DNA of 64,000 nt from CAWAHD01 sp963781785 (GTDB lineage Bacteria; Planctomycetota; Planctomycetia; Isosphaerales; Isosphaeraceae). A program made the position numbers and the translations under genes. The DNA lies in contig CAWAHD010000002.1 in assembly GCA_963781785.1 (NCBI GenBank), positions 3,038,001 to 3,102,000 on the forward strand, given 5' to 3'. The notes below the pieces were generated by a model, which was not told the origin of the DNA, ran no database searches, and saw only the letters and a program-made list of their open reading frames with translations. Positions 48,636 through 58,155 of this stretch are shown here, piece after piece; the stretch's first letter is position 1, and the number at the start of each line of letters is the position of its first letter.

Positions 48636-49136
48636 GTGACTCGCCACTCATGGTCGGTGAAGTCGTTTGACGAACTCGTCGTTGGCGACGAGTGGGAAAG
48701 CCCGCGCCGGACCGTGACCCAAACCGATGTCGTCCTGTTCGCAGCCCTTTCCGGAGACTTCGGACCATTGCATGTCGATCATTCCTCTGCGAGTCGCAGC
48801 ATCTTCGGCCAGCCCGTGGCCCATGGCCTCCTGGGGCTGGCGGTCGCCACCGGCTTGATCAGCCAGACACCACCCATCGATACACTCGCATTCCTCGCGA
48901 TCCTCGAATGGAAATTTCATCGCCCGATTGTTTTCGGTGATACGATTCACGTCCTCTCGAAGGTCGAGTCGCTACATCCCCAGGCCAAAGGCCGGCGCGG
49001 GATCGTCACCTGGCAGCGCCGGATTTTGAATCAGGACGGTCACCTTGTCCAGGAGGGACGCACGCAAACCCTCGTGAGAGCACGAACCCGCTCCACCCAA
49101 CAATCGGACAGCCGTCGCGATCAGAGCCCGAAATAA
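48636..49136 (+). CDS. MaoC-like (R)-hydratase / hotdog-fold protein
   Basis: A 166-residue protein from GTG at 48636 with GGAG ten bases upstream. The hotdog motifs are SFDELVVGDEWESPRRTVTQ, then DVVLFAALSGDFGPLHVDHS (the hydratase Asp-x-x-x-x-His motif), FGQPVAHGLLGLAVATGL, and the strand FLAILEWKFHRPIVFGDTIH. The length is typical of single-domain MaoC hydratases, which hydrate trans-2-enoyl-CoA. The open frame extends upstream to 48492, but the extra residues do not resemble the family. Substrate unknown; no neighbouring fatty-acid genes. Confidence 0.83.
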   Translation: MTRHSWSVKSFDELVVGDEWESPRRTVTQTDVVLFAALSGDFGPLHVDHSSASRSIFGQPVAHGLLGLAVATGLISQTPPIDTLAFLAILEWKFHRPIVFGDTIHVLSKVESLHPQAKGRRGIVTWQRRILNQDGHLVQEGRTQTLVRARTRSTQQSDSRRDQSPK

Positions 49137-49437
49137 GTCACGTCGTTCCCGGCTCAACCTCGACAACGCGCCATTCTACCATCGTACTCCTAATCAATTC
49201 GATGACATTTCCTCCGAAACTGAAAAACTCCGTCGAGATTTCCGGACCGCCTGTTGCTCCCGGGCACCTTCTGTCCTTTCTCCTTTGTTTTTCATCCTTC
49301 ATCCTTTCCATTCGAGGGGGGGGATCGCTTCCGATTCGATGCTTGTTTAACATTGACGGCGGCAGGAGCGCTTTGAGCGGTTCTGTTTCCGGGTCATGCT
49401 GCCGCGGTCTTCTCGACGTCGGCGCACGGGTCTCATC
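49137..49437. other. Intergenic region without a recognised gene
   Basis: About 300 bases before the PSCyt1 gene. It contains a run of eight G near 49316-49323 but no gene or repeat I can support. Confidence 0.4.
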
Positions 49438-52209
49438 ATGCCGAATGACAAAGGACAAAAGACGAGCGCCACCGGACGAAGTACCAAGCGAGCAGGCCTG
49501 ATCGTGATGGCGGGCCTGTTGCTTCCGGGCGGGCTCTCCAGGCGCAGGAGGTCGACTACGCTCGGGACATCAAGCCAGTCCTGAGCAAACGATGTTACGC
49601 GTGCCACGGGGCCCTCGAGCACAAGGCGGGCCTCAGGCTCGATACGGCCGCCTTGATCCGGAAGGGGGGAGACAGCGGACCCGCGCTCCTTCCCGGCCAG
49701 AGCAGCGAGAGCTTGATCGTGGATGCGATCACCGGCCGAGACGGCTGGCGGATGCCGCCGGAAAGCGAGGGCTTGCCGCTCTCCACAACGGAGATCGCCC
49801 AGCTCGAGGCATGGATTGACCAGGGAGCCCGCAGCCCCGCTGACGAGGCCCCGCAGTCCGACCCGCGGGCGCACTGGGCGTTTCAAGCACCCCGGCGCCC
49901 CGACGTTCCCTCGGCAAAGGCGCTCGGCCCGGGTGCCCGCTGGATTTCCAATCCGATCGACGCTCTCCTGGCCGGAGAGCACAAGAAGCACGGTTTGAAG
50001 CCGAGTTCCCCCGCCGATCCCGCGGCCCTGGTCCGTCGCGTGACGCTCGACCTGACCGGGCTCTTGCCCAGCCCCGCCATGATCCGCGCTTACCTCGCCG
50101 ACCCCAGCGACCGGGCTTATCTCGCCCTGGTCGATCAGTTGCTGGCCAGCCCCCAGTATGGCGAGCGCTGGGGAAGACACTGGATGGACGTCTGGCGATA
50201 CAGCGACTGGGACGGCTTCGGCGCCGAAGTGCGCGAGAGCCAGCCCCACATCTGGCGCTGGCGCGACTGGATCGTCAGGTCACTCAATCAAGACGTTCCT
50301 TACGACCGGATGATCGTCGCCATGCTGGCTGCCGACGAGGCCGACCCATCTGATGCCGGGTCGCTCCGCGCCACCGGCTTTCTGGTGCGCAACTGGTACA
50401 AGTTCAACCGCAACGTCTGGTTGGAAGACACCGTCGAGCACACATCAAAGGCGTTTCTGGGCATCACGCTCAACTGCGCCAGGTGCCACGACCACAAGTA
50501 CGACCCCATTGCGCAGACCGATTATTACGCGTTCCGCGCGTTCTTCGAGCCGTACACCGTCCGTACCGACCGCGTGCCGGGCGAGCCTGACACCGCGAGG
50601 GCCGGGCTGGTGCGAATCTTTGACGGTCAGCCGGCGGCGCCGACCTATCTGTTTCAGCGGGGCGATGAAAAACTTCCGATCAAGGAAAAGCCGCTCAAGC
50701 CCGCTCTGCCCAGGGTGCTCGAGCATCAGGTCAGGCTGGGCCCGATCACCGCGGTTTCCCTGCCGGCTGATGCGTTCTACCCGGGAGCCAGCGATTTCAT
50801 CCGCGCGGAAGCGATCGCCGAGGCCAACCGCGCCATTCAAGCGCAAACAAGCAGCTTGAGCGCCGCGGAGCGAGCACTTGCCGAAGCCCGCGACGCCGCT
50901 CTTTCAGAGAATGCCCAGTACGCCGTGGCTCTCGCCAAGAAACGTCTGAAAGCCGCAGAGGCCGGCCTGGCGGCCGTCGAGGCCAAGATCGCCGCCGACA
51001 CCGCCCGATTTAGCCGGCCGCCCCTTGCCGGAGCCGAGGCGCTCATTCGAATCGCCGCCCGACTCGACCGGAAGCATGCTTCGCTCGAAGCCGATCGGGC
51101 GCTCTTGAGCGCCGTGATCGAAGACCACCAGGCCACGACCGCCGCGGAGAAGCAGCCTGGCAATGCCCAGGCCAAATCCGCGGCGGTAGTGGCTCAGGAG
51201 AGGCTTAAAAAGGCCAGAGACGCGGCTGCGGCTGCTCGCAAGTCTCGCGACGACAATCGACCAGGCTACCGGCCCCTGACCCCGATCTATCCGGAGACGA
51301 GCACCGGCCGGCGGCTCGCCCTGGCCCGATGGATGACTGACCCGAAAAATCCCCTGACGGCCCGAGTCGCGGTCAACCAGATCTGGATGAGACACTTCGG
51401 CACGCCGCTGGTGCCGACGGTATCCGACTTCGGACGCAACGGCACGCCGCCCGATCTCCCGGGCTTGCTCGACTGGCTGGCCCTGCGGCTGGAAGACGAG
51501 GGCTGGCGCATGAAGCCCATCCACCGCCTGATCGTGACCAGCGCCGCCTATCGCATGCGATCCGACAGCGAAGGCCCGAACGACCCCAACCTGAGCCGCG
51601 ACCCGGCCAATCATTTCTACTGGAGAATGAACCCCAGGCGGATGGAAGCCGAGGCCGTGCGCGACAACTTGCTGTACGCCGCGGGAAACCTCGATCAAAA
51701 GCTGGGCGGGCCCGACATCGATCCGGAGACCGCCATGAAGTCTGCACGCCGCAGCGTGTACTTTCGGCATGCCAAGGAGAAGCGGGCCGGTTTCCTCCGC
51801 CTTTTCGACTCGCCGAACGTGCTCGCGTGCTACCGGCGTAGTGAGAGCGTGATGCCCCAGCAGGCGCTTGCTCTGGCCAATAGCTCGCTCTCGCTGGAGC
51901 AAGCGCGGCTCCTGGCCAAGACGATCGCGCAGCGAGCTGTCGCGCCAGTCAGTCCGGCCCGATGATCAGCTCTTCATCAGCGCCGCCTTCGAGCGTGTGC
52001 TGGGCCGGCCGCCGGCGCTCGAGGAGCGCACCGCGTGCGCAGACTACCTGGCCAGTCAGTCGCGGCGATTGGCAGACCGATCTCGCCTGACGCCGTTTGC
52101 CGCCGGACCGGCAGCGGCCGTTCCCGCTGCCCAGGACCCCTTGGAGCGGGCCCGCGAAAACCTGGTGCACGTGCTGTTCAACCATAACGACTTCATCACG
52201 ATTCGATAA
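49438..52209 (+). CDS. Planctomycete cytochrome C, DUF1549 and DUF1553 protein (frameshifted near 49540 and 51945)
   Basis: An exported protein of about 920 residues characteristic of planctomycetes. The ATG at 49438 leads to a hydrophobic signal (LIVMAGLLLPGG). The PSCyt1 domain has the heme motif CYACHG after EVDYARDIKPVLSKR. DUF1549 shows PIDALLAGEHKKHGLKPS, LVRRVTLDLTGLLPS and a second CARCHDHKYDPIAQTDYYA heme-like motif. A coiled coil precedes DUF1553 (RVAVNQIWMRHFGTPLV, ILVTSAAYRM-like region, NPRRMEAEAVRD). Frame changes near 49540 and 51945 split off the two ends; the final piece ends NLVHVLFNHNDFITIR. The next gene is the DUF1501 protein, its usual partner. Confidence 0.9.
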
Positions 52210-52265
52210 CCATGCGCCATCGGCAAACGCAAATGATTCCGCACGACTCGAATGGGCACTCTCTG

Positions 52266-53732
52266 ATGATAACGAGACGGACGTTCCTCGCGGACGTCGG
52301 GATGGGCTTCACGGGCCTCGTCCTGGGCGCGATGCTTCATCGTGACGGAATTGCTCGGGCGGGCGATCTCGGCCCGGCAGGCTGGAAGCCACCCGACGGG
52401 CAGCCTCACTTCACTCCCAGAGCCAAGAACGTCATCTGGCTGTTCATGATCGGCGGCACCAGCCACCTGGAGAGCTTCGACCCCAAGCCCGCGGTCAATC
52501 AATATGCCGGCAAGACGATCGCCGAGACGCCCTTCGCCGAGTCGCTCAAGAACAAGCTGACGGGCAACGTGCGGAAGCTCGTGGAGAATGACGCCAACGG
52601 CCACATCCGCAAGACGCTCTACCCGCTCCAGGTCGGTTTTCACAAGCACGGCCAGTCGGGCATCGAGATCAGCGACTGGTGGCCCCATCTCGGCGCGTCG
52701 CATCGACGACATCGCCGTGATTCGCTCGATGTGGACGACCGACAACGACCACGGCGCCCAGCTTCAATTCCACACCGGCCGGCACGTGCTCGAAGGGCAG
52801 TTTCCCACGATCGGCTCGTGGGTCCACTACGGCCTGGGCTCGCTCAACGACAACTTGCCCGAATTCGTCGTGATGGGCACGCCGATCGCCGATTGCTGCG
52901 GCGGCTTGGGCGGTCATGGCGCCAGCTACCTGGGCCCCGAGCACGACGGCGTCCAGCTCGCGGTTGATCCCCGCAATCCCCTGCCATTCGCCGCGCCCGC
53001 CGGCGACGTCTACCGCGAAGAGCAGGCCGGCGAATTCGAGCTTCTGGGACGGCTGAATCGCCTCTCCGCCGTCAAGTATCCCGACGACCCGGCCCTCCGG
53101 CGCGGATCAAGTCGTACGAGCTGGCCTTCCGGATGCAGACCGCAGTGCCCGAGGTGTTGCGGTTTGACGATGAGTCACGAGTGGCCGCGCGGCTGTACGG
53201 GCTGGATCGAAGACGTCGACGCGCCCGTTCGGCCAGATGTGCCTGTCGGCCCGGCGGCTGGTCGAGCGCGGCGTCCGGTTCGTGCAAATCTTCCACGGCT
53301 CCAACGGCGGCGCCGGCGCCTGGGACGCCCACAGTGCTCTGCGGCAAAACCATGCCACGCAGTGTGCCCAGGTCGACCGGCCGATCGCGGGACTGCTGAC
53401 CGATCTCAAACAGCGCGGCCTGCTGGACGAGACGATCGTGGTCTGGGCCACCGAGTTTGGCCGGACTCCCGGGTCGCAAGGAAAGGACGGCCGCGATCAC
53501 CACCCGTTCGGCTTTTCGGTGTGGATGGCCGGCGGCGGACTCAGAGGGGGCGTCGTCCACGGGGCGACCGACGAGACTCGGCTTCCACGCCGTCGAAAGC
53601 CGTCACTACGTGACCGACATCCACGCCACGGTCTTGCATCAGCTCGGTCTCGACCCGCGGCGGCTCGAGGTCCCCGGCCACAAGCGGCTCGAAATCGATT
53701 TCGGTCAGCCGATCCGGGAGATCATTGCGTAA
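52266..53732 (+). CDS. Tat-exported DUF1501 (sulfatase-like) protein (frameshifted)
   Basis: A protein of about 485 residues and the constant partner of PSCyt1/DUF1549/DUF1553 genes. The ATG at 52266 gives a Tat signal (ITRRTFLADVGMGFTG). Family motifs are NVIWLFMIGGTSHLESFDPK, KQHGQ-like FHKHGQSGIEISDWWPH, IDDIAVIRSMWTTDNDHG, GSWVHYGLGSLNDNLPEFVV, RLVERGVRFVQIFHG and TIVVWATEFGRTPGSQGKDG, ending LEIDFGQPIREIIA. Frame changes lie near 52700, 53100, 53215 and 53570; the last has an extra C (GAGACTCGG) that is absent in the partial copy at 54501-54710. Function unknown; it has the alkaline-phosphatase-like fold. Confidence 0.88.
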
Positions 53733-53916
53733 GACCGCTGGAGCTTCTGGTATCATAAACGCTGTAATCGTCGGGCCGGTCCGCCGGACTGTGTCGGCAG
53801 CGGATCTCCGGACCAGATCGGTGCTCCAACCTGGCGATCTGTAAGGCACGCCGTTAGACTTCGACGGCGGGGGCTGTGAGTTGCGGCGCGCCGGCGCCTG
53901 CTCACCCGGGGATTTC

Positions 53917-54204
53917 ATGAGTCTCGCTTTCGAATGGGACGAAAACAAAGCCGAGCAGAACCTCAAAAAACACGGTGTGTCGTTCGAAGAAGCGAGCACC
54001 ATTTTCGGTGACCCGCTCGAGCGAACAATTCATGACCCGTTGCATTCGGAAGCGGAAGACCGCTTTATCAGCCTCGGTCAGTCCGAGCGCCGAAGGTTGC
54101 TGGTCGTTGTCTTCACCGAGCGCGGCGACAAGATTCGCATCATCAGTGCACGGGAAGCGACCCGTCGCGAGAGGAAGGATTATGAAAAAGGCAGCCAAAG
54201 CTAG
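53917..54204 (+). CDS. brnT: BrnT-family ribonuclease toxin
   Basis: A 95-residue toxin that cleaves RNA and halts translation. It begins MSLAFEWDENKAEQNLKKHG, the invariant W-D-x-x-K-x-x-x-N-x-x-K-H-G start, followed by VSFEEASTIFGDP and the strand RFISLGQSERRRLLVVVFTE, then IRIISAREATRRERKDYE, the conserved R-x-x-x-x-E-R-x-x-Y end. The stop overlaps the antitoxin gene by 23 bases. Complete. It sits between the end of the DUF1501 gene and a second partial DUF1501 end. Confidence 0.95.
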   Translation: MSLAFEWDENKAEQNLKKHGVSFEEASTIFGDPLERTIHDPLHSEAEDRFISLGQSERRRLLVVVFTERGDKIRIISAREATRRERKDYEKGSQS

Positions 54205-54406
54205 ACGCGACCCGGACATGCTCGCCGAGTATGACTTCAGCCAAGGAATCCGGGGCAAGCACTCCAAGCGATACGCTGAGGGCACGAACATCGTGGTGCT
54301 TTCGCCCGATGTCGCGGAGTTTTTCCCCGACTCCGACGCAGTGAATGCCGCGTTGCGGGCCTTGGTCGACATCGCCCGCAAGAGCGTGAAGAAGGTGCCG
54401 ATCTAA
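54182..54406 (+). CDS. brnA: BrnA-like antitoxin
   Basis: A 74-residue protein from the ATG at 54182, inside the end of brnT. It reads DPDMLAEYDFSQGIRGKHSK and RYAEGTNIVVLSPDVAEFFP, then DAVNAALRALVDIARK. The YDFS-x-G-x-R-G-K-Y/H motif and the following V-x-L-x-P-D-V-A-x-x-F-P with helix are typical of antitoxins encoded after BrnT toxins. It would neutralise BrnT and bind the operon promoter. The overlap means the two are translated together. Confidence 0.87.
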   Translation: MKKAAKARRDPDMLAEYDFSQGIRGKHSKRYAEGTNIVVLSPDVAEFFPDSDAVNAALRALVDIARKSVKKVPI

Positions 54407-54500
54407 GCCCCCAGACGAGTGCGCCCACGCCCACGCTTCGCCATGTGCTTTCCCGTCGCTCTTGCTTCATCATTGACCGCTTCGGTTCGGGGCGCCAGGG

Positions 54501-54710
54501 ATGGAGGCCGGCGGAGGACTCAAAAGGGGTGTCGTCCACGGGGCGACCGACGAGATCGGCTTCCACGCCGTCGAAAGCCGTCACTACGTGACCGACATCC
54601 ACGCCACGGTCTTGCATCAGCTCGGTCTCGACCCGCGGCGGCTCGAAGTCCCAGGCCATAAGCGGCTGGAGATTGATTTCGGCCAGCCGATCCGGGAAAT
54701 CATTGCCTGA
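54501..54710 (+). pseudogene. Partial duplicate of a DUF1501 gene 3' end
   Basis: About 200 bases matching the last 65 codons of the upstream DUF1501 gene (GVVHGATDEIGFHAVESRHY through LEIDFGQPIREIIA). The reading frame is intact here, without the extra base of the first copy. Differences between the copies are mostly synonymous (for example CTCGAGGTCCCC against CTCGAAGTCCCA), so it looks like the end of a diverged paralogue, not a fresh duplication. The 5' part is missing; the brnTA genes lie between the two ends. Confidence 0.8.
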
Positions 54711-54759
54711 TTCCATGACACGAAGGATCATCTGCGACGCCAAAAAGAGGGACATTCTG

Positions 54760-55158
54760 ATGCAGCGTCGACTGGGTTTCTTCCCGGCAATCCTGCTGGC
54801 TGTCTCCTTGTCCGCGTGTCTCAGCGGCCAGCGATACATTGACGTGCTCATTGAGCGCGATGGGACGCGCATCCTTCAGACCGGATACGGCGTCGACGAT
54901 TATCTCGGTACCCCGGCCATCTGGAAGAGTCTCGAAGGGGAATCGTTCGAATCGGTTGGTAAGGTCGAACCGGATGCGGACGACCCGCAGAAGGCCGTGC
55001 TCAAGGGCAAGATCCGGATCGTGATCTTTCACGTCAACAACCAGATGGCCCAGGCGCAGGTCGATGAGCTCCGGTTGATCCGCGCTCCGGGGTCGAGTGA
55101 CCGATGGCAGCTCGCGCCGGGCGAGGTCAAGCGCACGGCACAGGCTGCGGGACTTTAG
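54760..55158 (+). CDS. Lipoprotein of unknown function
   Basis: A 132-residue protein from the ATG at 54760 (AGAGG upstream). The signal peptide MQRRLGFFPAILLAVSLSAC ends in a lipobox Cys. The mature part is beta-rich: YIDVLIERDGTRILQTGYGV, TPAIWKSLEGESFESVG, ILKGKIRIVIFHV-like strands and a C-terminal WQLAPGEVKRTAQAAGL. No family recognised. It lies just before the DUF1559-type gene and ends 50 bases before that gene's chosen start, so the two may be co-transcribed. Confidence 0.6.
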   Translation: MQRRLGFFPAILLAVSLSACLSGQRYIDVLIERDGTRILQTGYGVDDYLGTPAIWKSLEGESFESVGKVEPDADDPQKAVLKGKIRIVIFHVNNQMAQAQVDELRLIRAPGSSDRWQLAPGEVKRTAQAAGL

Positions 55159-55208
55159 GTCGCTCTGGGAGGAACAGGAGCCCCCGAGGGCACATCGAGG
55201 ATCGGCTC

Positions 55209-56111
55209 GTGGAAATCCATGTCGACGCACCTCGCCGGACAAGCGCGAAGGCCAGAGCGAGCCTGATCCTGGGGCTGTGCTCCTTCGTCGCATGTTGCAT
55301 TGGCATACCTGTGACCATCCTCGCTGGCGGGTGTATTGGCGTACCGGCGATCATCCTGGGGTTGCTGGGGTTGAGTGACATGAAAAACCCGCACAAGCGG
55401 GTCACGGGCCGGGGGATGGCAAAGACCGGAATTGTGCTCGGCACTGTCACGACGATTGTGACCGCGCTGTTTCCTCTGGGAGTAGAGAGCCGCGAGGCGG
55501 GCCGCCGTACGGGGTGCGAGTACAACTTGAAGGCGATTGCGCTGGCCATGCACAACTACGTGGACCAGCAGGGCACATTTCCACCTGCGGCCAAATATGA
55601 CGCGAACGGGAAGCCCGTTTTGAGCTGGCGAGTCCTGATTCTGCCGTACCTGGAACAGCAGGGCCTCTACGAGCAGTTCCACCTCGACGAGCCTTGGGAC
55701 AGCCCCCACAACAAGCCCCTCGCCGATCGGATGCCGACGGTTTTCCAATGCGAGTCCGCGCAGCGACCGTCTCCCAGCTTGACGACGTACCAGGTCGTCG
55801 TGGATCCCCGTTCGATGTTCACCGGAGAGCCCACGGAAGTTCCCGTCTCGAGCGTGAGCGATGGGACAAGGGCGACGCTTTTGGTCGTGGAAGCGGCTAA
55901 TCCCGTTCCCTGGACCAAGCCCGAGGACCTCTCGCTTGCGTCGAGCGAGCCGCTCCTCGGAATGGGGAGCAAGCACCCTGGCGGGTTTGTCGCGGCGATG
56001 GCGGACGGCTCGTTCCGCTTCATCAAGACGTCGGGCGAAAACGCGATCAGCCCCCAGGATCTGAGGGCGCTGGTCACGCGCGACGGACACGAGGACATAG
56101 CCGCGCCGTAA
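55209..56111 (+). CDS. DUF4190/DUF1559-type membrane protein (pilin-like pseudopilin domain)
   Basis: An approximately 300-residue protein; GTG at 55209 is chosen because GAGG precedes it, but the frame is open upstream to 55104. Residues 10-90 hold membrane helices with the DUF4190 pattern (ASLILGLCSFVACCIGIPVT, ILGLLGLSDMKNPHKRVTGR-like region, IVLGTVTTIVTALFPLGV). The rest is DUF1559: CEYNLKAIALAMHNYVDQQG, FPPAAKYDANGKPVLSWRVL, LPYLEQQGLYEQFHLDEPWD and HPGGFVAAMADGSFRFI. DUF1559 proteins are greatly expanded in planctomycetes, usually with an N-terminal pilin-type helix; here that is replaced by the DUF4190 part. Function unknown. Confidence 0.8.
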   Translation: MEIHVDAPRRTSAKARASLILGLCSFVACCIGIPVTILAGGCIGVPAIILGLLGLSDMKNPHKRVTGRGMAKTGIVLGTVTTIVTALFPLGVESREAGRRTGCEYNLKAIALAMHNYVDQQGTFPPAAKYDANGKPVLSWRVLILPYLEQQGLYEQFHLDEPWDSPHNKPLADRMPTVFQCESAQRPSPSLTTYQVVVDPRSMFTGEPTEVPVSSVSDGTRATLLVVEAANPVPWTKPEDLSLASSEPLLGMGSKHPGGFVAAMADGSFRFIKTSGENAISPQDLRALVTRDGHEDIAAP

Positions 56112-56434
56112 GAAATGCCGTCCCTGTTATGGCCCGTGCGCTCAGGAACCGCGCGACAATACGTTGTCGGAACACTCGTCTTTCGGGCGCGAAAGTCGAC
56201 TGATCTTACCGGCCTCGGCAATTCGCTCGCTCGCTCGCGCCGTGGCATGAAGCGGGCGAGGATACCACGCGAGCGGCGATGACTGTAATCGTTCGTCCCG
56301 CAAGCAATCGACGTTTGACTCATCATCGCTGACTTGCACGTCAACGGCTTTCTCGCCCGGATTCATCGATCGTTCCGCTTGTGATGATTTGGCATGGACC
56401 AATTGTATCCGGGATACCGCGTGATTTCGATGCG
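56112..56434. other. Convergent intergenic region
   Basis: About 320 bases between the DUF1559 gene (plus) and the UPF0175 gene (minus). A PIN-type toxin would be expected next to UPF0175, but no such sequence is recognisable. Confidence 0.4.
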
Positions 56435-56710
56435 TCAACGATTCGCACGAACCGGCAGCTCCATTTCGCGCCTCAGCTCTTCCTCAGTGACCTGGATCGC
56501 CTCGACCCCAGCGTCATGGAGTGCGTTCAAAAACAGAACACGGTTCATCCCAGCGATCTCCGCCGCTTTTCCTTGCGAGATCCTACCCTGCCGGTACCAG
56601 AGGATGGCGGTCGCGAGCCGCATTGTTCCGGCCAGCTCCTCGTCCGTCCCGCCTCCCAGCGATGTCATCTCGTCCGGAACCTCGATCGTGATCGTTTTCA
56701 CCGGGTGCAC
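56435..56710 (-). CDS. UPF0175-family small protein (antitoxin-like)
   Basis: A 91-residue protein starting at GTG 56710 with GGAGAGGAG upstream. The strand VKTITIEVPDEM begins it, followed by the helix TMRLATAILWYRQGRISQGK, the helix-turn-helix AAEIAGMNRVLFLNALHDAG and the tail VTEEELRREMELPVRANR. This ordering is that of UPF0175 proteins, which usually sit beside DUF3368 PIN toxins. No toxin is seen here; the downstream sequence is empty and the next minus-strand genes upstream are the DUF5615/DUF433 pair. Confidence 0.82.
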   Translation of the reverse strand: MHPVKTITIEVPDEMTSLGGGTDEELAGTMRLATAILWYRQGRISQGKAAEIAGMNRVLFLNALHDAGVEAIQVTEEELRREMELPVRANR

Positions 56711-56898
56711 GTACTCCTCTCCTGGTCAGCATGAGCCCAGAAGCTCGTTACTGCGAGGAAGCCTTCTTGGGGATGAAGGAAGAAGGGGACTCTTCGCTGG
56801 TCCCTTGTTTCGGCCAATCACGTCAGGCTACTTGGAAGTCGGTCTGAGCCCGCTCGCTCCCCCTGTTGGATATCGCCATCTGCGCAGTTGCTGATGTT

Positions 56899-57276
56899 TC
56901 AAGGGCCCCCGGCGAAGGGGAGTGCACGGATCCTGAGGCGCGCTGGCTCGATAACGACAATCGCGCCCGTCAGCAAATCGCCCTCAATCCGCGGCAGATT
57001 GGCCGGTAGCAAGAGGACCTGATCCGCGGGCCGTCGAGGTGTCGCGCCCCGGAACAACACGACTGACGGCTTGCTCGCCTGGCGGAGCGCCAGAAGCGTC
57101 CCGAAGTCAGTCTCGGCGGAGACAACGATTCGATCCTCGGCCGCCGCGCGGTCGAAGATCTCGGCATCCGCTGCTGCGGCCAAGCCGATGTCCCGGACAT
57201 GGATCGCATCATGTCCGGCGTCGAACAGACCTTGCGCCACCTCTGGCGAGAGCGCGTTGTCAACCAGGAAGCTCAT
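56899..57276 (-). CDS. DUF5615 PIN-like toxin
   Basis: A 125-residue protein, MSFLVDNALSPEVAQGLFDA at the start (conserved Asp in the first strand), then GHDAIHVRDIGLAAAADAEI, EDRIVVSAETDFGTLLAL and SVVLFRGATPRRP. These are the acidic positions of the PIN-like DUF5615 fold. Its ATG overlaps the stop of the DUF433 gene (ATGA at 57273-57276). DUF433-DUF5615 pairs are thought to form toxin-antitoxin systems, with this member the nuclease-like toxin. Complete. Confidence 0.88.
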   Translation of the reverse strand: MSFLVDNALSPEVAQGLFDAGHDAIHVRDIGLAAAADAEIFDRAAAEDRIVVSAETDFGTLLALRQASKPSVVLFRGATPRRPADQVLLLPANLPRIEGDLLTGAIVVIEPARLRIRALPFAGGP

Positions 57277-57503
57277 GAGACCGTGACCAGGGGAAGCTCG
57301 CGCTCACGGACGGTCTCTGCCGCGTACTGCAATGCTTCGCGGATATCGTCGGCCTCGAGGTCCGGATACGCTGCCAGGATTTCCGCCGTGGTCATCTCCT
57401 CGGCCACCATGCCGACAACCGTCGCTACCGGGATCCGCAAACCCCGGATACAAGGCACCCCGGCCATCTGGTCGGGATTAAACGTGATGCGCGAGAATCT
57501 CAT
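57273..57503 (-). CDS. DUF433 antitoxin-like protein
   Basis: A 76-residue protein with ATG at 57503 and GAGGA upstream. It carries the family motif ITFNPDQMAGVPCIRGLRIP, then TVVGMVAEEMTTAEILAAYP and the helix LEADDIREALQYAAETVRER. The winged helix-like fold binds DNA and pairs with DUF5615 proteins. The stop overlaps the toxin start, so the two are translated together. Complete. Confidence 0.9.
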   Translation of the reverse strand: MRFSRITFNPDQMAGVPCIRGLRIPVATVVGMVAEEMTTAEILAAYPDLEADDIREALQYAAETVRERELPLVTVS

Positions 57504-57649
57504 CGTCCTGTCTTCCTCGGGTTTTCAGACTAATGCAATCAACTCGAGTCAAAAATTGATGAGAAGATTGCCGGATGCATCGCCGTGTTGCGGCGCCGCT
57601 CCAGGAGCGCCGAGTAGGACACTTCAGGCCTGGCAACCACGTGCCTGAT

Positions 57650-57790
57650 TCATGCCAGGGCCTCATTCGGTCGTTTCTCTCGTTCGCAGGTCGCACAGAG
57701 ACGACCCGCGAACTCGCGCACGACCGGCTCGTCCGAATTCGCAATCGGCAACAGCGCGTCGTCGGGAATCTCGATCGTGATCGTAATCAT
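57650..57790 (-). pseudogene. Truncated UPF0175-like remnant
   Basis: A 46-codon frame starting MITITIEIPDDALLPIANSD, then VVREFAGRLCATCEREKRPN. The first strand matches the start of UPF0175 antitoxins such as the one at 56435-56710, but the helix-turn-helix and tail are missing before the stop at 57650. It could instead be a genuine short protein; the family match rests on the first dozen residues. Confidence 0.4.
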
Positions 57791-57940
57791 CGGGGGCGGC
57801 TCTCGCTGGTCAATAGAATCCCCAGCGCTCGTTAGCTGCCAGGATACCTCGCGCGTGGGCTGATGAGAACTTGGCCCTGCGGCATTTCGCGCTTCCCACC
57901 AGTTTTGCTGCGCGAATTGCCCCCCCGTAAGGATTAAGTA

Positions 57941-58046
57941 AGGAACGCAGGAAAGCAGGAGGCCAGAGAATTCGGAAACGAAGATTTCGGTGAGGTTTCC
58001 ACTTGGGCATGGCGTGCTCGGGCTATTCCTGCCTTCCTGCGTTCCT
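57941..58046. repeat. 20-bp near-perfect inverted repeat beside transposon copy 2
   Basis: AGGAACGCAGGAAAGCAGGA at 57941-57960 and the complement of AGGAACGCAGGAAGGCAGGA at 58027-58046 (19 of 20 match), separated by 66 bases. The right arm ends ten bases before the transposon tip. It could form a long stem-loop; no gene lies inside. Confidence 0.65.
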
Positions 58047-58155
58047 CATTGGGTCTGTCCTCCCAACCAAAATGCTTGCTGCGTAATTGGGAGAATTGAC
58101 CGGAGCAATCGACGTCTCCTCCCAGCCGCGGCAATGCCGCAGAGGCGAGGAGCAA

